Counted from the first letter of the stretch, positions 34,825 through 43,958 are shown. The stretch is DNA of 64,000 bases from Bacillus kexueae (GCF_022809095.1 NZ_JALAZE010000005.1:62001-126000); one strand, 5' to 3'. The notes: generated by a model not told the origin, from the letters alone. A program made the numbers and translations.

Positions 34825-35400
34825 CTCCGTTATAAAGCACTCATCAATCAAACTTTTTAATTCACGAAACAGAGATGGAACTTCATCTAACCCAAATACA
34901 AGTGATTGATAGATGGACCGATAATACCACTCTTGGTCTTCTTTTCCTCGATTAAATCTAGACCACACAGCTTCGCCCTCTGTTCTCTTATCTTCCACAA
35001 TCGAAAGTAAATTATGGACTTTGTCGGCGCATATTATCAACTTAATATCAAGGTTAGCCGTTTTCAGTGCTTCAATCTTTTGTTTTTTCCTTTCTTCCCA
35101 ATGAAGAGATTTGTCTTTTTCAGATGCAGCTTTTACATAATTGGCCACATTCTGACCAAAGTTCTTTTCGATTTGATCGAGTGTTACCTCTGTATCTTCC
35201 CAAACATCATGTAGCACGGTTGCAATGACCATATCTTCTTTTTGTTGAGCTGAAAAGTTTGTTTCGTTGAAATAGTGGCATAGAAACATTGCCGCCGAAA
35301 AAGGATGAGATATATACGGTATATTGGATTTCTTCCGATATTGTCCATCATGAGCAATGGAAGCAAACTGTATGGCTCGATGAAGTTTATTAAAATCCAA
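34822..35400 (-). CDS. HD domain phosphohydrolase (RelA/SpoT-like HD family)
   Basis: A 192-residue HD-domain protein. TTG 35400 follows AAGGAGG by 8 bases and is preferred over the longer reading. The metal-binding sites are AHDGQYRKK (His), VIATVLHDVWEDTEV (the HD pair) and KLIICADKVHNLLSI (Asp). This order matches small HD enzymes related to the hydrolase half of Rel proteins. No synthetase domain is present, so it could hydrolyse (p)ppGpp-like or other nucleotides; the substrate is not proven. Confidence 0.75.
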   Translation of the reverse strand: MDFNKLHRAIQFASIAHDGQYRKKSNIPYISHPFSAAMFLCHYFNETNFSAQQKEDMVIATVLHDVWEDTEVTLDQIEKNFGQNVANYVKAASEKDKSLHWEERKKQKIEALKTANLDIKLIICADKVHNLLSIVEDKRTEGEAVWSRFNRGKEDQEWYYRSIYQSLVFGLDEVPSLFRELKSLIDECFITE

Positions 35401-35590
35401 TTTTCGCACCTCCTTTTTAATTGCTATAAGAATTGAAGTCATTCTACTCCATTATAAAATAGTATGTCTTTCCTTAAATGTATGAATGTCCAAACAATGT
35501 ATACACTAGATGATGGATTTAAAATCTAATTTTATCCATTATGACTATTAAAAAATATATGCTACACTTTCTCCAAGGAGGTGATACAAA

Positions 35591-36223
35591 ATGAACGACC
35601 AAATACTTAAACAATTATTAATAGAGGTATCGAGCATTAATCAAAATGTTGGTAAGCTAGAGCAAGGGTTTAATGACTTGCGAGATGATATAAGAGGCAT
35701 TAAACAAGATGTGAATTCGCTTAAAGAAGATGTTAATGAATTAAGGAATGAAGTTACCCAACTGAAAGGCGAAGTTAATTACCTCAAAAACGAAGTTAAC
35801 CATCTGAAAGACGAGGTCAACTATCTGAAAGACGAGGTCAACTATCTGAAAAACGAAGTTAATTATCTGAAAGACGAAGTCAATCAACTCCGTGATGAGT
35901 TTGATCAATTCCGTGATGAAACAAATACTCATCTAAAAATGTTAGATGACGGACAAAAAGAACTTCGAGTCGATTTACGCTCGCTCAAGGGGGAAATAGA
36001 CCAATTTCGTGATGAGTTTGATCAATTCCGCGATGAAACAAATACTCATCTAAAAATGTTAGATGAAGGGCAAAAAGGACTTCGAAACGAAATAACTCAA
36101 CGCTTTCAAGAAACGAAAGAACAACTCTCGCAACTAAGTCTTGACGTCAAATACACATACCATAAAGTATCTGATCATGAATTAATTCTTAATCGACTTT
36201 CACAACAGCAACCTACTCCTTAA
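35591..36223 (+). CDS. heptad-repeat coiled-coil protein
   Basis: A 210-residue, highly charged protein with no membrane segment or Cys. AAGGAGG precedes the ATG. Residues about 15-115 form a near-perfect coiled coil of the repeating heptad EVNYLKD. After it the block DEFDQFRDETNTHLKMLDDG, with its flanks, is present twice, 39 residues apart. Regular Asn in the heptad core (EVNYL) often favours trimers. The promoter must lie in the 190-base AT-rich gap upstream. Not recognised as a named family; perhaps a structural or spacer protein. Confidence 0.75.
   Translation: MNDQILKQLLIEVSSINQNVGKLEQGFNDLRDDIRGIKQDVNSLKEDVNELRNEVTQLKGEVNYLKNEVNHLKDEVNYLKDEVNYLKNEVNYLKDEVNQLRDEFDQFRDETNTHLKMLDDGQKELRVDLRSLKGEIDQFRDEFDQFRDETNTHLKMLDEGQKGLRNEITQRFQETKEQLSQLSLDVKYTYHKVSDHELILNRLSQQQPTP
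35750..35917 (+). repeat. 21-bp tandem coding repeats
   Basis: Eight consecutive 21-bp units starting at 35750, 35771, 35792, 35813, 35834, 35855, 35876 and 35897, each encoding one heptad. In addition a 78-bp block at 35891-35968 is nearly identical to 36008-36085, an in-frame duplication with 117-base offset. Confidence 0.9.
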
Positions 36224-36268
36224 TTTCCTCTACATGACGTTCCTTTGGAAGATAGAATGACAAAAACA

Positions 36269-36297
36269 TTGCAAATCATAAAGAATTCCTGTATGAT
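36269..36297 (+). promoter_or_regulatory. promoter of the 6S-like RNA
   Basis: TTGCAA (36269-36274), a 17-base spacer and TATGAT (36292-36297). The start of transcription would be about 36304, exactly at the foot of the closing stem of the RNA. Confidence 0.7.
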
Positions 36298-36303
36298 GAA
36301 AAT

Positions 36304-36527
36304 CCAAGCTGCGTTGTTCGTAATCATAATAAGTTTTAACCTTTAAGCTGATATAGGGAGTTTTACATCGAAGCCGGAATGTCACGCCTAGAAAGTAGGA
36401 CGACAAGAACGCTTCTGCGAACACCCACTTTGAGGAGTGGTGGTTTAAAACTTCATTATCGAGCATTACGGCAATTGCGGCATTTTCTCCAAAAATAAAG
36501 TCGGCCTTTCGGGCTGACTTTTTTATT
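36304..36527 (+). ncRNA. structured RNA, probably 6S RNA
   Basis: A non-coding transcript unit with its own promoter and terminator. The closing stem is formed by GCTGC-TTG-CGTAAT (36308-36324) with ATTACG-CAA-GCGGC (36465-36481), with small bulges. An inner stem pairs AAGTTTTAACC (near 36335) with GGTTTAAAACTT (near 36443). Apical hairpins follow, including CACCCACT with AGTGGTG. The overall shape (long double-stranded arms around a bubble) and phrases such as ACAAGAACGC, GCGAACACC and TTAAAAC recall 6S RNA, which binds housekeeping RNA polymerase. The assignment rests on memory and hand folding. Confidence 0.6.
36498..36526 (+). terminator. terminator of the 6S-like RNA
   Basis: AAGTC-G-GCC pairs with GGC-T-GACTT around TTTCG-like loop bases, followed by a long T-run. 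Confidence 0.85.
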
Positions 36528-36591
36528 TTTTTGGAAGAAAAATTCTACCTTCTTGCATATACAATAAAAGAGATGCGTCAGGAGGTTGGAA

Positions 36592-38649
36592 ATGAAAAGT
36601 ATTCGAACGAAATTTATAAGTCTCTTTATTCTTATTACGTTAATTCCCCTATTAATTACGAGTACCATTAGCGAAATCCAGACTTACCATTCGTTAAAAT
36701 CTGAAGCCTTTAGTAAGCTCGTAGCCATTCGAGACATAAAAAAAAGCCAGATAGAAAACTATTTTGAAGAACGTTTTGAAGACATTTCAATATTAGCGTC
36801 CTCAAATGATGTTTACACTTCCCTACAATTATTCCAAAATGCTTATATTGAAGGAGTAGATTCTCCGCTTTATGAACAAGCAGAAGCAGAATACCACGAT
36901 TATTTCCAACATTATATCGACACATATGGATACTACGATTTATTTTTTATCAATATGGACGGTGAGATCATTTATACTGTCGCTAAAGAAGATGATTTCG
37001 CCACAAATCTGCTAACGGGGGCTTATAAGGATACGAACTTAGCAGAGGCCTTTCGAACAAGTATTCAAACGAAGAGAACGTCATTACAAGATTACTTAAT
37101 GTATGCTCCCTCGAATGAACCAGCTGCTTTTCTAGCTTCGCCCATTATGAAAGATGGGAAACCTGTTGGAGTCATTGCTTTACAAATATCTGATGAACGA
37201 ATTAACCACATCATGACAGAGCGATCTGGCCTCGGTGAAACAGGAGAAGTTTACATCGTAGCCAACGATTATTTCATGAGATCGGACAGTCGTTTTATCA
37301 CCGAAAAAACGATTGGTACCAAAGAGATTCAAACAGAATCTGTTGTAAGTGCTCTTAATAATGAAACAGGTGTAAAGACAATCCCGAATTACAGAGATGT
37401 CACAGTATATAGCGCTTACACTCCTCTACAAATTTCAGACTTAAGCTGGGTTCTCCTTTCGGAAGTGGAAGAAGGTGAAATCATGGCACCGGCCAAGGCA
37501 CTTTTATGGGAACAAATCGCCATTATATTTCTTGTAATAGCTATCGTTATTCCACTTTCTATTTTCATCGCTCGAAAGCAAACAAAGCCGATTATTGCTT
37601 TAGCTGAAGCCTCTGAAAAAGTTGCACAAGGCGATTTACAAATGGATTTGTCCATTTCCTCCAATGATGAATTTGGGAGATTAGCTTCGTCTTTTGAAAA
37701 AATGGTCGGAAACCTTCGGAAAATCATTTCAGATGTAAATGATGCTTCAATAAATGTCTCGGCAAACGCTGAAGAACTCTTCGCAAGCTCCGAAGAAAGT
37801 AAAAAAACGAGTGAGCATGTATCCATTTTAGCCGTAGGTGCTGAAGAGTCAGCTAATAAACAACGGACAGAGTTACAACTAATCGACACCTCATTTCAAG
37901 AGATGGCTGATGGCCTAAAGCAAATTGGTGAGAACTCCGAAGTAATGCTCTCATTAACAGAGCAATCCATGGCCGTAACGAATAATGGCTTGAACCACAT
38001 AAACAAAGCAGAAAATCAGATGAATAATATCTTAAAAGATTTTAACGAAACAAATGATCAAATTTCTGACCTACATGAAGAAACGAAAAAGATTGGACAC
38101 ATAACAGCCATTATTAATGAAATTTCCGAACAAACGAATTTACTGGCATTAAACGCTGCGATTGAAGCTGCTCGTGCTGGTGAAGTCGGAAAAGGGTTTG
38201 CAATCGTCGCCGATGAAGTTCGCAGGCTAGCAGAAAAAACGAAAGAATCGTCACATAAAATCGACGTCATGATTGATACCATTCAAAAACAGACAAAGCA
38301 AGTTCTAAAATGCTCGCAACGTGGGGTTGAGACAGCTCGAATTGGTATCCAATATTCAAATCAAGCAAACGAAGCCTTTAACGTTATAAACGAATCAGTA
38401 AATGTGACAACTGGAAAAGTAGAAGAAGTATCTGCAGCAATCCAAGAAATCTCGGCCATATCCATTCAGATGGGAGACGCCGTTTCTACTGTCACTCGCC
38501 TAGCTGAAAAAAGTGTCGATATAAGTCATGAAAGCTCTGAAGCAAGCCAAGAGCAACTCGTCACGATGGAGGAAATTTCAAGTGCAGCTCAAAACTTGGC
38601 CCATTTAGCAGAGTCTCTTCAAAAATCCATTGCTCTGTTCAAAATATAG
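36592..38649 (+). CDS. methyl-accepting chemotaxis protein
   Basis: A 685-residue chemoreceptor from ATG 36592 (AGGAGG, six bases). Helix 1 is at about 8-28 ([19 protein letters not shown]), then a large extracytoplasmic sensor of about 270 residues, probably a double Cache domain ([40 protein letters not shown]). Helix 2 is at about 303-323, followed by HAMP and the signalling domain with the invariant tip [22 protein letters not shown]. It stands alone, away from che genes. The ligand is unknown; Cache receptors often bind amino or organic acids. Confidence 0.94.
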   Translation: MKSIRTKFISLFILITLIPLLITSTISEIQTYHSLKSEAFSKLVAIRDIKKSQIENYFEERFEDISILASSNDVYTSLQLFQNAYIEGVDSPLYEQAEAEYHDYFQHYIDTYGYYDLFFINMDGEIIYTVAKEDDFATNLLTGAYKDTNLAEAFRTSIQTKRTSLQDYLMYAPSNEPAAFLASPIMKDGKPVGVIALQISDERINHIMTERSGLGETGEVYIVANDYFMRSDSRFITEKTIGTKEIQTESVVSALNNETGVKTIPNYRDVTVYSAYTPLQISDLSWVLLSEVEEGEIMAPAKALLWEQIAIIFLVIAIVIPLSIFIARKQTKPIIALAEASEKVAQGDLQMDLSISSNDEFGRLASSFEKMVGNLRKIISDVNDASINVSANAEELFASSEESKKTSEHVSILAVGAEESANKQRTELQLIDTSFQEMADGLKQIGENSEVMLSLTEQSMAVTNNGLNHINKAENQMNNILKDFNETNDQISDLHEETKKIGHITAIINEISEQTNLLALNAAIEAARAGEVGKGFAIVADEVRRLAEKTKESSHKIDVMIDTIQKQTKQVLKCSQRGVETARIGIQYSNQANEAFNVINESVNVTTGKVEEVSAAIQEISAISIQMGDAVSTVTRLAEKSVDISHESSEASQEQLVTMEEISSAAQNLAHLAESLQKSIALFKI

Positions 38650-38701
38650 GTTGCCGATACAGATAATTGATCCTTAAACAACAACGTATGCGGTGACTAA
38701 A

Positions 38702-38829
38702 TAAGAAACATACATGATTTTACACTCACACCCCGGACATGAAAATTTATTCTCCCCGGGGTTTTTTCTTTCTACCATCTACCTATCATGATCGCTCATT
38801 CAGCTCATAGGTAATTTTTATTTTCACAG
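38702..38829 (+). repeat. dispersed repeat family C, copy 2 (with terminator)
   Basis: Nearly identical to 27162-27296. Its hairpin (ACCCCGG / CCGGGG then TTTTTT, about 38730-38767) ends the chemoreceptor transcript. Repeat A copy 4 follows directly. Confidence 0.85.
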
Positions 38830-38833
38830 AAAA

Positions 38834-38961
38834 AGCGCAAGTCCTTAGGCGAAGGGCGCTGGAGGACTTCCGTCGCCACAGCAGGGCCGAAGCAACCCGA
38901 GCTGGTGGCGCTTGGAGCTAGATACTTGAACACTTTATTGAACTTAAACTTTCTGTAACAA
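38834..38961 (+). repeat. dispersed repeat family A, copy 4 (internally deleted)
   Basis: A 128-bp copy that lacks a segment after GGAGGAC and another after GCTAGA. Both ends are intact. It ends at the terminator at 38964-39006. Confidence 0.9.
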
Positions 38962-38963
38962 TT

Positions 38964-39006
38964 AAAAAAGGGGGCAAAAAGTTTCTTGAACTTTTTGCTC
39001 CCTTTT
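38964..39006 (-). terminator. terminator of the FCD-GntR gene
   Basis: A long stem: GGGGGCAAAAAGTT pairs with AACTTTTTGCTCCC, flanked by A and T runs, so it can work in both directions. Confidence 0.85.
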
Positions 39007-39009
39007 CTG

Positions 39010-39687
39010 CTAAAAGATATTTTCTAGTGCTTGGTAATTCATTTTGTCTAATTTTATCTCTTGTAAAATGCGATTTAATTGCGAATCCATGTATATCATT
39101 AACTTCTCTTCATTTTTTTCCGCAATGAAAGAAATGATTTTTTCATGCTCATTGTAAATGTCTTCTCCTTTAATGTTCGAATAGTTAAAGGCATCATAGA
39201 GCAATAAATAAACATTAATTTGATTAAAGATCATTTCAAGAAATTGTGACACGTAACGATTATTCCCTTTTTTCGCTAAGAAAAGGTGGAATTGTTTATT
39301 TTCATCTAAATAACGGTTAATATCTTGTTCTTCAAATGCTTCTTTTACACGTCCATTTAACGTTCGTAAATGATGAATATCTTCCGGCGATACTTCTTTA
39401 AGACCGTAGCGTACCCCAAGCTTTTCAAGTTCTCTTCTCATTTCAAACGCTTCAATAATTTCTTCGATTGTAGGTTGAATGACGAACGCACCTCGGTTTG
39501 GAATGAGCGTAACAAGTCCTTCTACTTCAAGCTTTTTAATCGCATTCCGAATAGGAGTTCGACTTACGTTTAACTTTTGAGCAATGGTGTTTTCGACCAG
39601 TTGGTTTCCTGGAGGCAGTTTTCGGTTTAATATTGCGCTCTTTAAGGAGTCATAAACCATTTGCTCCATCGACTTCTTTTTACTCAA
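39010..39687 (-). CDS. GntR family regulator with FCD domain
   Basis: A 225-residue regulator. The start is TTG 39687, 8 bases after AGGAGG. The winged helix is at about 8-75 (VYDSLKSAILNRKLPPGNQLVENTIAQKLNVSRTPIRNAIKKLEVEGLVTLIPNRGAFV). The C-terminal FCD domain carries the metal/ligand His residues (LDENKQFHLFLAKKGN; YNEHEKIISFIAEKN). FCD regulators usually sense carboxylic acids. The neighbouring yitT-like gene is divergent; the target is not clear. Confidence 0.9.
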   Translation of the reverse strand: MSKKKSMEQMVYDSLKSAILNRKLPPGNQLVENTIAQKLNVSRTPIRNAIKKLEVEGLVTLIPNRGAFVIQPTIEEIIEAFEMRRELEKLGVRYGLKEVSPEDIHHLRTLNGRVKEAFEEQDINRYLDENKQFHLFLAKKGNNRYVSQFLEMIFNQINVYLLLYDAFNYSNIKGEDIYNEHEKIISFIAEKNEEKLMIYMDSQLNRILQEIKLDKMNYQALENIF

Positions 39688-39880
39688 AACGATTACCTCC
39701 TACCAAAAGAATCTTTAACCATCTTACCACAATTGCCCCTCTTCACCTAGTAAGCGTTTTAAAATTTGTTTGTTAATTCTTTTTTTATTTTGAAGCAAAA
39801 AACATATTTACAAATGAAGCGTTCGCTATTACACTTCAATATTGTAGTACAATTTAGTTCAACTAAATAAGGAGAATACC

Positions 39881-40738
39881 ATGACATCATCTATTCGATC
39901 ATTCATTTTACTAAACATTGGAGTCATTCTTATCGCGAGCAACATCCATTTCTTTTTATCGCCGAATCAATTTGCAACAGGAGGGGCAAGTGGCCTCTCG
40001 ATTGTATTACACCACTTTCTTCCTTCCCTATCACTAGGATTGATTCTAGGATTTGTTAATATTTTATTATTTATTGTTGGCTTTATCTTTTTAGGGTTTC
40101 AATTCGGAGTCAAAACAATCTACTCCGGAATGGCCTTATCCTTCGTCGTTTGGCTACTTGATGTTTTAGTTCCTATTCAGGAACCACTTAGCCAAGACGC
40201 ATTGCTTCAACTTATAATGGGACAAACAATCTGCGCTATCGGTATTGTCATCATCTGTAATCAAGAAGCCTCTACTGGTGGTACAGATTTAGTCGCAATG
40301 ATCTTAAAAAAATACTTTTCAATTGAAATTGGAAAAGGCATTTTACTTTGTGACTTTGCCATTGGAATTGGGGCGATGTTCGCATTCGGTGTGGAGAAAG
40401 GATTGTACGCACTTTTTGGAATTGTGTACATTGGTTTAGTCATCGATTACTTAATGAAGCAGTTCAATATTAAGAAGGAAGTTGTCGTCATTAGTCATAA
40501 AAGTGAAGTTATTAAAGAGTTTATTGTAGAACAACTAGGTCGAGGAGCAACGGTACATACAGCTAAAGGTGCCTTTACGAATCATCAAAAAGAGGTCATT
40601 ACAACCGTTCTGACAAAAAACGAGTATCAACAATTAAAAACTTTTATTCGCTCCCATGACGATCACGCTTTTATAACAGTTCGTGATATGAATGAGATTA
40701 TTGGAACTGGGTTCTCGGGGGTACCTTCTACTAAATAA
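39881..40738 (+). CDS. YitT family membrane protein (DUF161/DUF2179)
   Basis: A 285-residue protein with five or six N-terminal helices of the YitT/DUF161 type (FFLSPNQFATGGASGLSIVLHHF, NQEASTGGTDLVAMILKKY) and a cytoplasmic DUF2179 domain (VVISHKSEVIKEFIVEQLGRGATVHTAKGAF, ITVRDMNEIIG). ATAAGGAG precedes the ATG. Such proteins are common in Firmicutes with several paralogues; their substrate is unknown. It is followed by repeat A copy 5. Confidence 0.88.
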   Translation: MTSSIRSFILLNIGVILIASNIHFFLSPNQFATGGASGLSIVLHHFLPSLSLGLILGFVNILLFIVGFIFLGFQFGVKTIYSGMALSFVVWLLDVLVPIQEPLSQDALLQLIMGQTICAIGIVIICNQEASTGGTDLVAMILKKYFSIEIGKGILLCDFAIGIGAMFAFGVEKGLYALFGIVYIGLVIDYLMKQFNIKKEVVVISHKSEVIKEFIVEQLGRGATVHTAKGAFTNHQKEVITTVLTKNEYQQLKTFIRSHDDHAFITVRDMNEIIGTGFSGVPSTK

Positions 40739-40757
40739 TTCATTAAGAAAAGGGAGA

Positions 40758-40920
40758 AGCGCAAGTCCTTAGGCGAAGGGCGCTGGAGGACCTACGAAGA
40801 GGCTTCCTTCGCCACAGCTGGGCCGAAGCGACCCGAGCTGATGGCGCTTGGAGCTAGACACCAAAAAAACTGGAAAGAGAATACTTTAACACTTTATTGA
40901 ACTTAAACTTTCTGTAACAA
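40758..40920 (+). repeat. dispersed repeat family A, copy 5
   Basis: A full-length copy of 163 bp with a few substitutions (CTACGAAGAGG, CTTCCTTCGCC). It ends 2-3 bases before the A-run of the EamA gene terminator. Confidence 0.9.
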
Positions 40921-40922
40921 TC

Positions 40923-40955
40923 AAAAAATCGAGGGTTAACGATAGCCCTCGATTT
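40923..40955 (-). terminator. terminator of the EamA transporter gene
   Basis: AAATCGAGGG pairs with CCCTCGATTT; the hairpin includes the end of the coding region. Confidence 0.8.
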
Positions 40956-41853
40956 GTTTTGTTACGTTCAAACGAATAAGCTTTTTATCTTTAAAGTAGG
41001 AGAACAAATAACAACCGAGAATGACAATGAGCGCACCTACTACTTGAGATCCATTCATTTTTTCTCCCAAGAAGATAAATGCTAAAATCGCTGTGAAAAC
41101 GGGGTTAAAGTTCATGAAAATCCCCGCTGTCGTCGCTCCTAATTTTTGTAACCCAATACTCCAAAAAACCATACATACGACCGTTGAGATTACACCTGTA
41201 TAAAGAATCGCTAACGTAAATTCAACATTCAAGTTATGTACAGCAAAGGAGGGTACATTAAACGGGATCAAGATTAACAACCCGAATATCCCCGCATACA
41301 AAGTCGCAACCATTGGAGTTGTTTTAGTTGTCGCCCATTTGCTACAAACGGAATACAATCCCCATATCGCTACAGCGATTAACATATACACATCTCCTTG
41401 GTTAAAGGTAAGTGATACAAGAAGTTCAAGCTGACCTTTCGATAAGACAAGAAGCACACCAAACAATGAAATAAACATAGACACCATTTGCATAAACGTC
41501 ATTTTTTCTCGTAGAAAGATGGCTGAAAATACGGCAATTGATATCGCATTCAACGTCGTAATAAGGCCCACGTTTGTCGCTGAAGTTCGTTCCACCGCAA
41601 GGAATTGAAAGAGGTTAAATAAAACCACTCCGGTCAGCCCCATTAAAAATAGTGGAAGTAAAGCCGATTTCGGCGGTACAAGCTTTCTTTCTTTCCACCA
41701 CACAACAGGTACTAAACAAACGATCGCAATCATCCAACGTAAACTCGTCAAAGTCATCGGCGAAGCATGTTCAACGAGTGATTTAGATATCACGATATTC
41801 CCTGCCCACAACAAGCTCGTTACTAATAGCAACAAAAAATAAAAGATTGGCAT
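40936..41853 (-). CDS. EamA/DMT family transporter
   Basis: A 305-residue transporter from ATG 41853 (AAAGGGGG upstream). Ten helices in two EamA repeats: the first from LLLLVTSLLWAGNIVISKSLVE, the second from GDVYMLIAVAIWGLYSVCSKWA. Many such proteins export amino acids or metabolites. It is divergent from an Lrp/AsnC regulator (42047), a frequent pairing in which the regulator controls the exporter in response to an amino acid. Confidence 0.9.
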   Translation of the reverse strand: MPIFYFLLLLVTSLLWAGNIVISKSLVEHASPMTLTSLRWMIAIVCLVPVVWWKERKLVPPKSALLPLFLMGLTGVVLFNLFQFLAVERTSATNVGLITTLNAISIAVFSAIFLREKMTFMQMVSMFISLFGVLLVLSKGQLELLVSLTFNQGDVYMLIAVAIWGLYSVCSKWATTKTTPMVATLYAGIFGLLILIPFNVPSFAVHNLNVEFTLAILYTGVISTVVCMVFWSIGLQKLGATTAGIFMNFNPVFTAILAFIFLGEKMNGSQVVGALIVILGCYLFSYFKDKKLIRLNVTKQIEGYR

Positions 41854-41916
41854 GCTTTTGTCCCCCTTTACCATCCCGATTATTTATTCACCATCTTAAC
41901 AGTTATCCACGACAAA

Positions 41917-41931
41917 CAAAATATTATTTTG
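41917..41931. promoter_or_regulatory. AT-rich palindrome between the transporter and lrp-like genes
   Basis: CAAAATA-T-TATTTTG, 7-base perfect arms. It resembles the AT-rich sites of Lrp/AsnC proteins, but in AT-rich DNA such palindromes also arise by chance. Confidence 0.35.
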
Positions 41932-42046
41932 TATAATAAAAGTAATTTGAAATTTTTATAAGTTAATAGCTTATTATACAGAATTTCATTCATATTCTAA
42001 TTAAAATTCAAACTACTTACGGAAGAATCGAAAGGGGATATAAGAC

Positions 42047-42529
42047 GTGGATTCGATGATGATTTCAAAAGAGTTAGATGAAGTCGATCGAAAATTATTA
42101 TCGACCCTCCAAAAGCATGCTCAAATGAGTAATGCAGAGCTAGCACGAAGAGTGAATTTATCTCCACCCGCGACACATGCACGAATTAAACGACTAGAAA
42201 AAGAAGGTTACATTGATCGGCAAGTATGTATATTAAATCATGAAAAGCTGGGGTTTAATCTTTTATGCTTTGTTTTCATCTCGACGAATATTCATCAAGC
42301 CGATAAGCTTGAAGTATTAGAACAAGCTTTTGCTAATATGCCAGAAGTTCTGGAATGCCACTGTTTAACCGGAGAGTATGATTATTTATTAAAAGTAGCC
42401 AATAAAAACCGAAAAGACCTAGAACGATTTATACGAAAACTGAATAGCCTCGGAATCTCGAAAATCCAAACGAGTTTAGCTTTACGCGAGGTCAAATATT
42501 CAACTGAATTACCAATGGATATTGAATAA
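42047..42529 (+). CDS. Lrp/AsnC family transcriptional regulator
   Basis: A 160-residue regulator starting at GTG 42047, nine bases after AAAGGGG. The helix-turn-helix is at about 10-60 (LDEVDRKLLSTLQKHAQMSNAELARRVNLSPPATHARIKRLEKEGYI) and the RAM amino-acid-binding domain follows (VLECHCLTGEYDYLLKVANKNRKDLERFI). It probably controls the divergent EamA transporter. Repeat A copy 6 and a terminator follow. Confidence 0.92.
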   Translation: MDSMMISKELDEVDRKLLSTLQKHAQMSNAELARRVNLSPPATHARIKRLEKEGYIDRQVCILNHEKLGFNLLCFVFISTNIHQADKLEVLEQAFANMPEVLECHCLTGEYDYLLKVANKNRKDLERFIRKLNSLGISKIQTSLALREVKYSTELPMDIE

Positions 42530-42550
42530 GCATGCTTTTTAACTGAGAAA

Positions 42551-42713
42551 AGCGCAAGTCCTTAGGCGAAGGGCGCTGGAGGACCTGCGAGGAGGCTTCC
42601 GTCGCCACAGCAGGGCCGAAGCGACCCGAGCTGATGGCGCTTGGACCTAGACACCAAAAAAAACTGGAAAGAGAATACTTTAACACTTTATTGAACTTAA
42701 ACTTTCTGTAACT
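42551..42713 (+). repeat. dispersed repeat family A, copy 6
   Basis: A full-length 163-bp copy. It lies between the lrp-like gene and the strong hairpin at 42721, and ends 8 bases from it. Confidence 0.9.
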
Positions 42714-42720
42714 AGGATCA

Positions 42721-42754
42721 AAAACACCCCCAAAACCGATTGGGGGTGTTTTTC
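42721..42754. terminator. bidirectional terminator
   Basis: AAAACACCCCC pairs with GGGGGTGTTTTT around a 10-base loop. It can end the lrp-like transcript (+) and anything arriving on the minus strand from the decayed region. Confidence 0.85.
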
Positions 42755-42880
42755 GTTAATCAAATCTACTAAACAAAAATTTTAGTTTATTAAAATTTGG
42801 TCTGTATTTTTAAAACGCTCTATGATAACAAACAGTCTAGAATAACAGTCCTGGATGGTTTTTTCATTCTCAATATTATT

Positions 42881-43159
42881 TTATAGCCCGAGACCGAAAT
42901 AAATGTCCTTATAATAACCTACTGCATAATCTCCTAATTTTATAGTATGAGCACGCTCATAACTTAATTGGTCATCAAGAAATGCTAACTAAACTTTTTC
43001 ATAATCGATAAATACAAATGGTATAGAGGACTGTGAGTAGATATTAGCGTACTGCGGTTCTGATGCTTCTTTTAAGTAATCCTTCGTGATAAACACACTA
43101 TCCAAGTTCTTGAATCTTTCTTTCAATATATCTTCAAGTCATTGGGCTACACTCGATTG
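42881..43159 (-). pseudogene. decayed coding remnant with two in-frame stops
   Basis: Reading the minus strand from 43159 gives QSSVAQ, a TGA stop (43139-43141), then LEDILKERFKNLDSVFITKD through IPFVFIDYEKV, a TAG stop (42989-42991), then LAFLDDQLSYERAHTIKLGDY to a TAA at 42881. The composition and continuity on both sides of the stops look like protein. No start or ribosome binding site remains. I do not recognise the family. Confidence 0.5.
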
Positions 43160-43263
43160 AGGTTGTTTGCATTAACGTCCTTACTCCCTTCTATCGTTGG
43201 GTTCTGTTCTAGCCACAATTCGTGTTGTTCCAAGCTCCATTGTAGGGAGGGGAGGAAGGAGTC

Positions 43264-43487
43264 TTATTTCTTGTATCGTTTCATCAATTCCTGAAACTCT
43301 TTTGCATGCACAGCGCTAAATAATGCAGCTCGGATGATTTGGTTTCAGTCGAGAGAAGTTGCTTTAAAAGGTCATTAATGTATCTTTTATAAGCGTCAGC
43401 GCAACGAATGGTTGGTCTGTAAACTATGTGACGTCCTCCCTTTGACGATTTCCTTTAACAACTGGCGTAACAGCGTTGCTGTCATAA
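43264..43487 (-). pseudogene. frameshifted coding remnant
   Basis: Three fragments in different minus-strand frames fit end to end: VTATLLRQLLKEIVKG-like text from about 43480, GRHIVYRPTIRCADAYKRYI and following to about 43350, and IIRAALFSAVHAKEFQELM to a TAA at 43264. At least two frameshifts are needed. It precedes the remnant at 42881-43159 and may be from the same lost mobile or phage-like segment. Family not recognised. Confidence 0.4.
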
Positions 43488-43520
43488 ACCCTGACTTTAT
43501 AATTAAAAGTCAGGGTTTAT
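43484..43520 (-). terminator. terminator of the membrane gene at 43510
   Basis: ATAAACCCTGACTTT pairs with AAAGTCAGGGTTTAT, 15-base perfect arms; the stop codon lies in the right arm. Confidence 0.85.
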
Positions 43521-43911
43521 TGATTGTACTTTTAAATATTACTTTTTTTATAAAGAACTCTAAAATACAATAGAGAACGGGTATTAATAAAAAGTAAAAA
43601 ATTGCATGGGTGGAATTTTCTTTTTGAATTATAAAAAAAGGAATATAGAATAAGAGGAAACATACAAAAAAGTACATTCCAGTTGAAAAAATGATATGTG
43701 TCCTTTTAGTATATTTTTTAATAAAATCTACTAAGTATGAAATCAGAATTCCCGGTGACATATACAGTAATATTAAAGGATACATCACTAAAGCGTAGTA
43801 GATACCCAATCCGAAGTCCTCTTGTGGGTGAAATAGAAAAATAGCAAAATACAAACTACCAATAATTGCTGTAAATAAAAGTGTTATGAGTTTAGAAATA
43901 AAGGTCTTCAT
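43510..43911 (-). CDS. hypothetical membrane protein (133 aa)
   Basis: A 133-residue protein with four hydrophobic helices, from ATG 43911 (AAAGGATGGAG upstream). It is unusually rich in Phe, Ile and Tyr, and its DNA is more AT-rich than its neighbours, which suggests acquisition. No conserved motif recognised. It follows a 33-residue ORF in the same direction, next to decayed sequence. Confidence 0.6.
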   Translation of the reverse strand: MKTFISKLITLLFTAIIGSLYFAIFLFHPQEDFGLGIYYALVMYPLILLYMSPGILISYLVDFIKKYTKRTHIIFSTGMYFFVCFLLFYIPFFIIQKENSTHAIFYFLLIPVLYCILEFFIKKVIFKSTINKP

Positions 43912-43958
43912 AGTTCTCCATCCTTTAAAAGCCATTTTTGTTTACCTAATAATAAACC

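Noticed and set aside
35750-36085. Short direct repeats as CRISPR or iteron-like sites
   Set aside because: The 21-bp units are contiguous, in frame and inside a coding region with a good start; no replication gene is near.
42546-42754. Repeat A as an insertion sequence
   Set aside because: At 163 bp it has no open frame for a transposase, no terminal inverted repeats and no obvious target duplication; kept only as a dispersed repeat.
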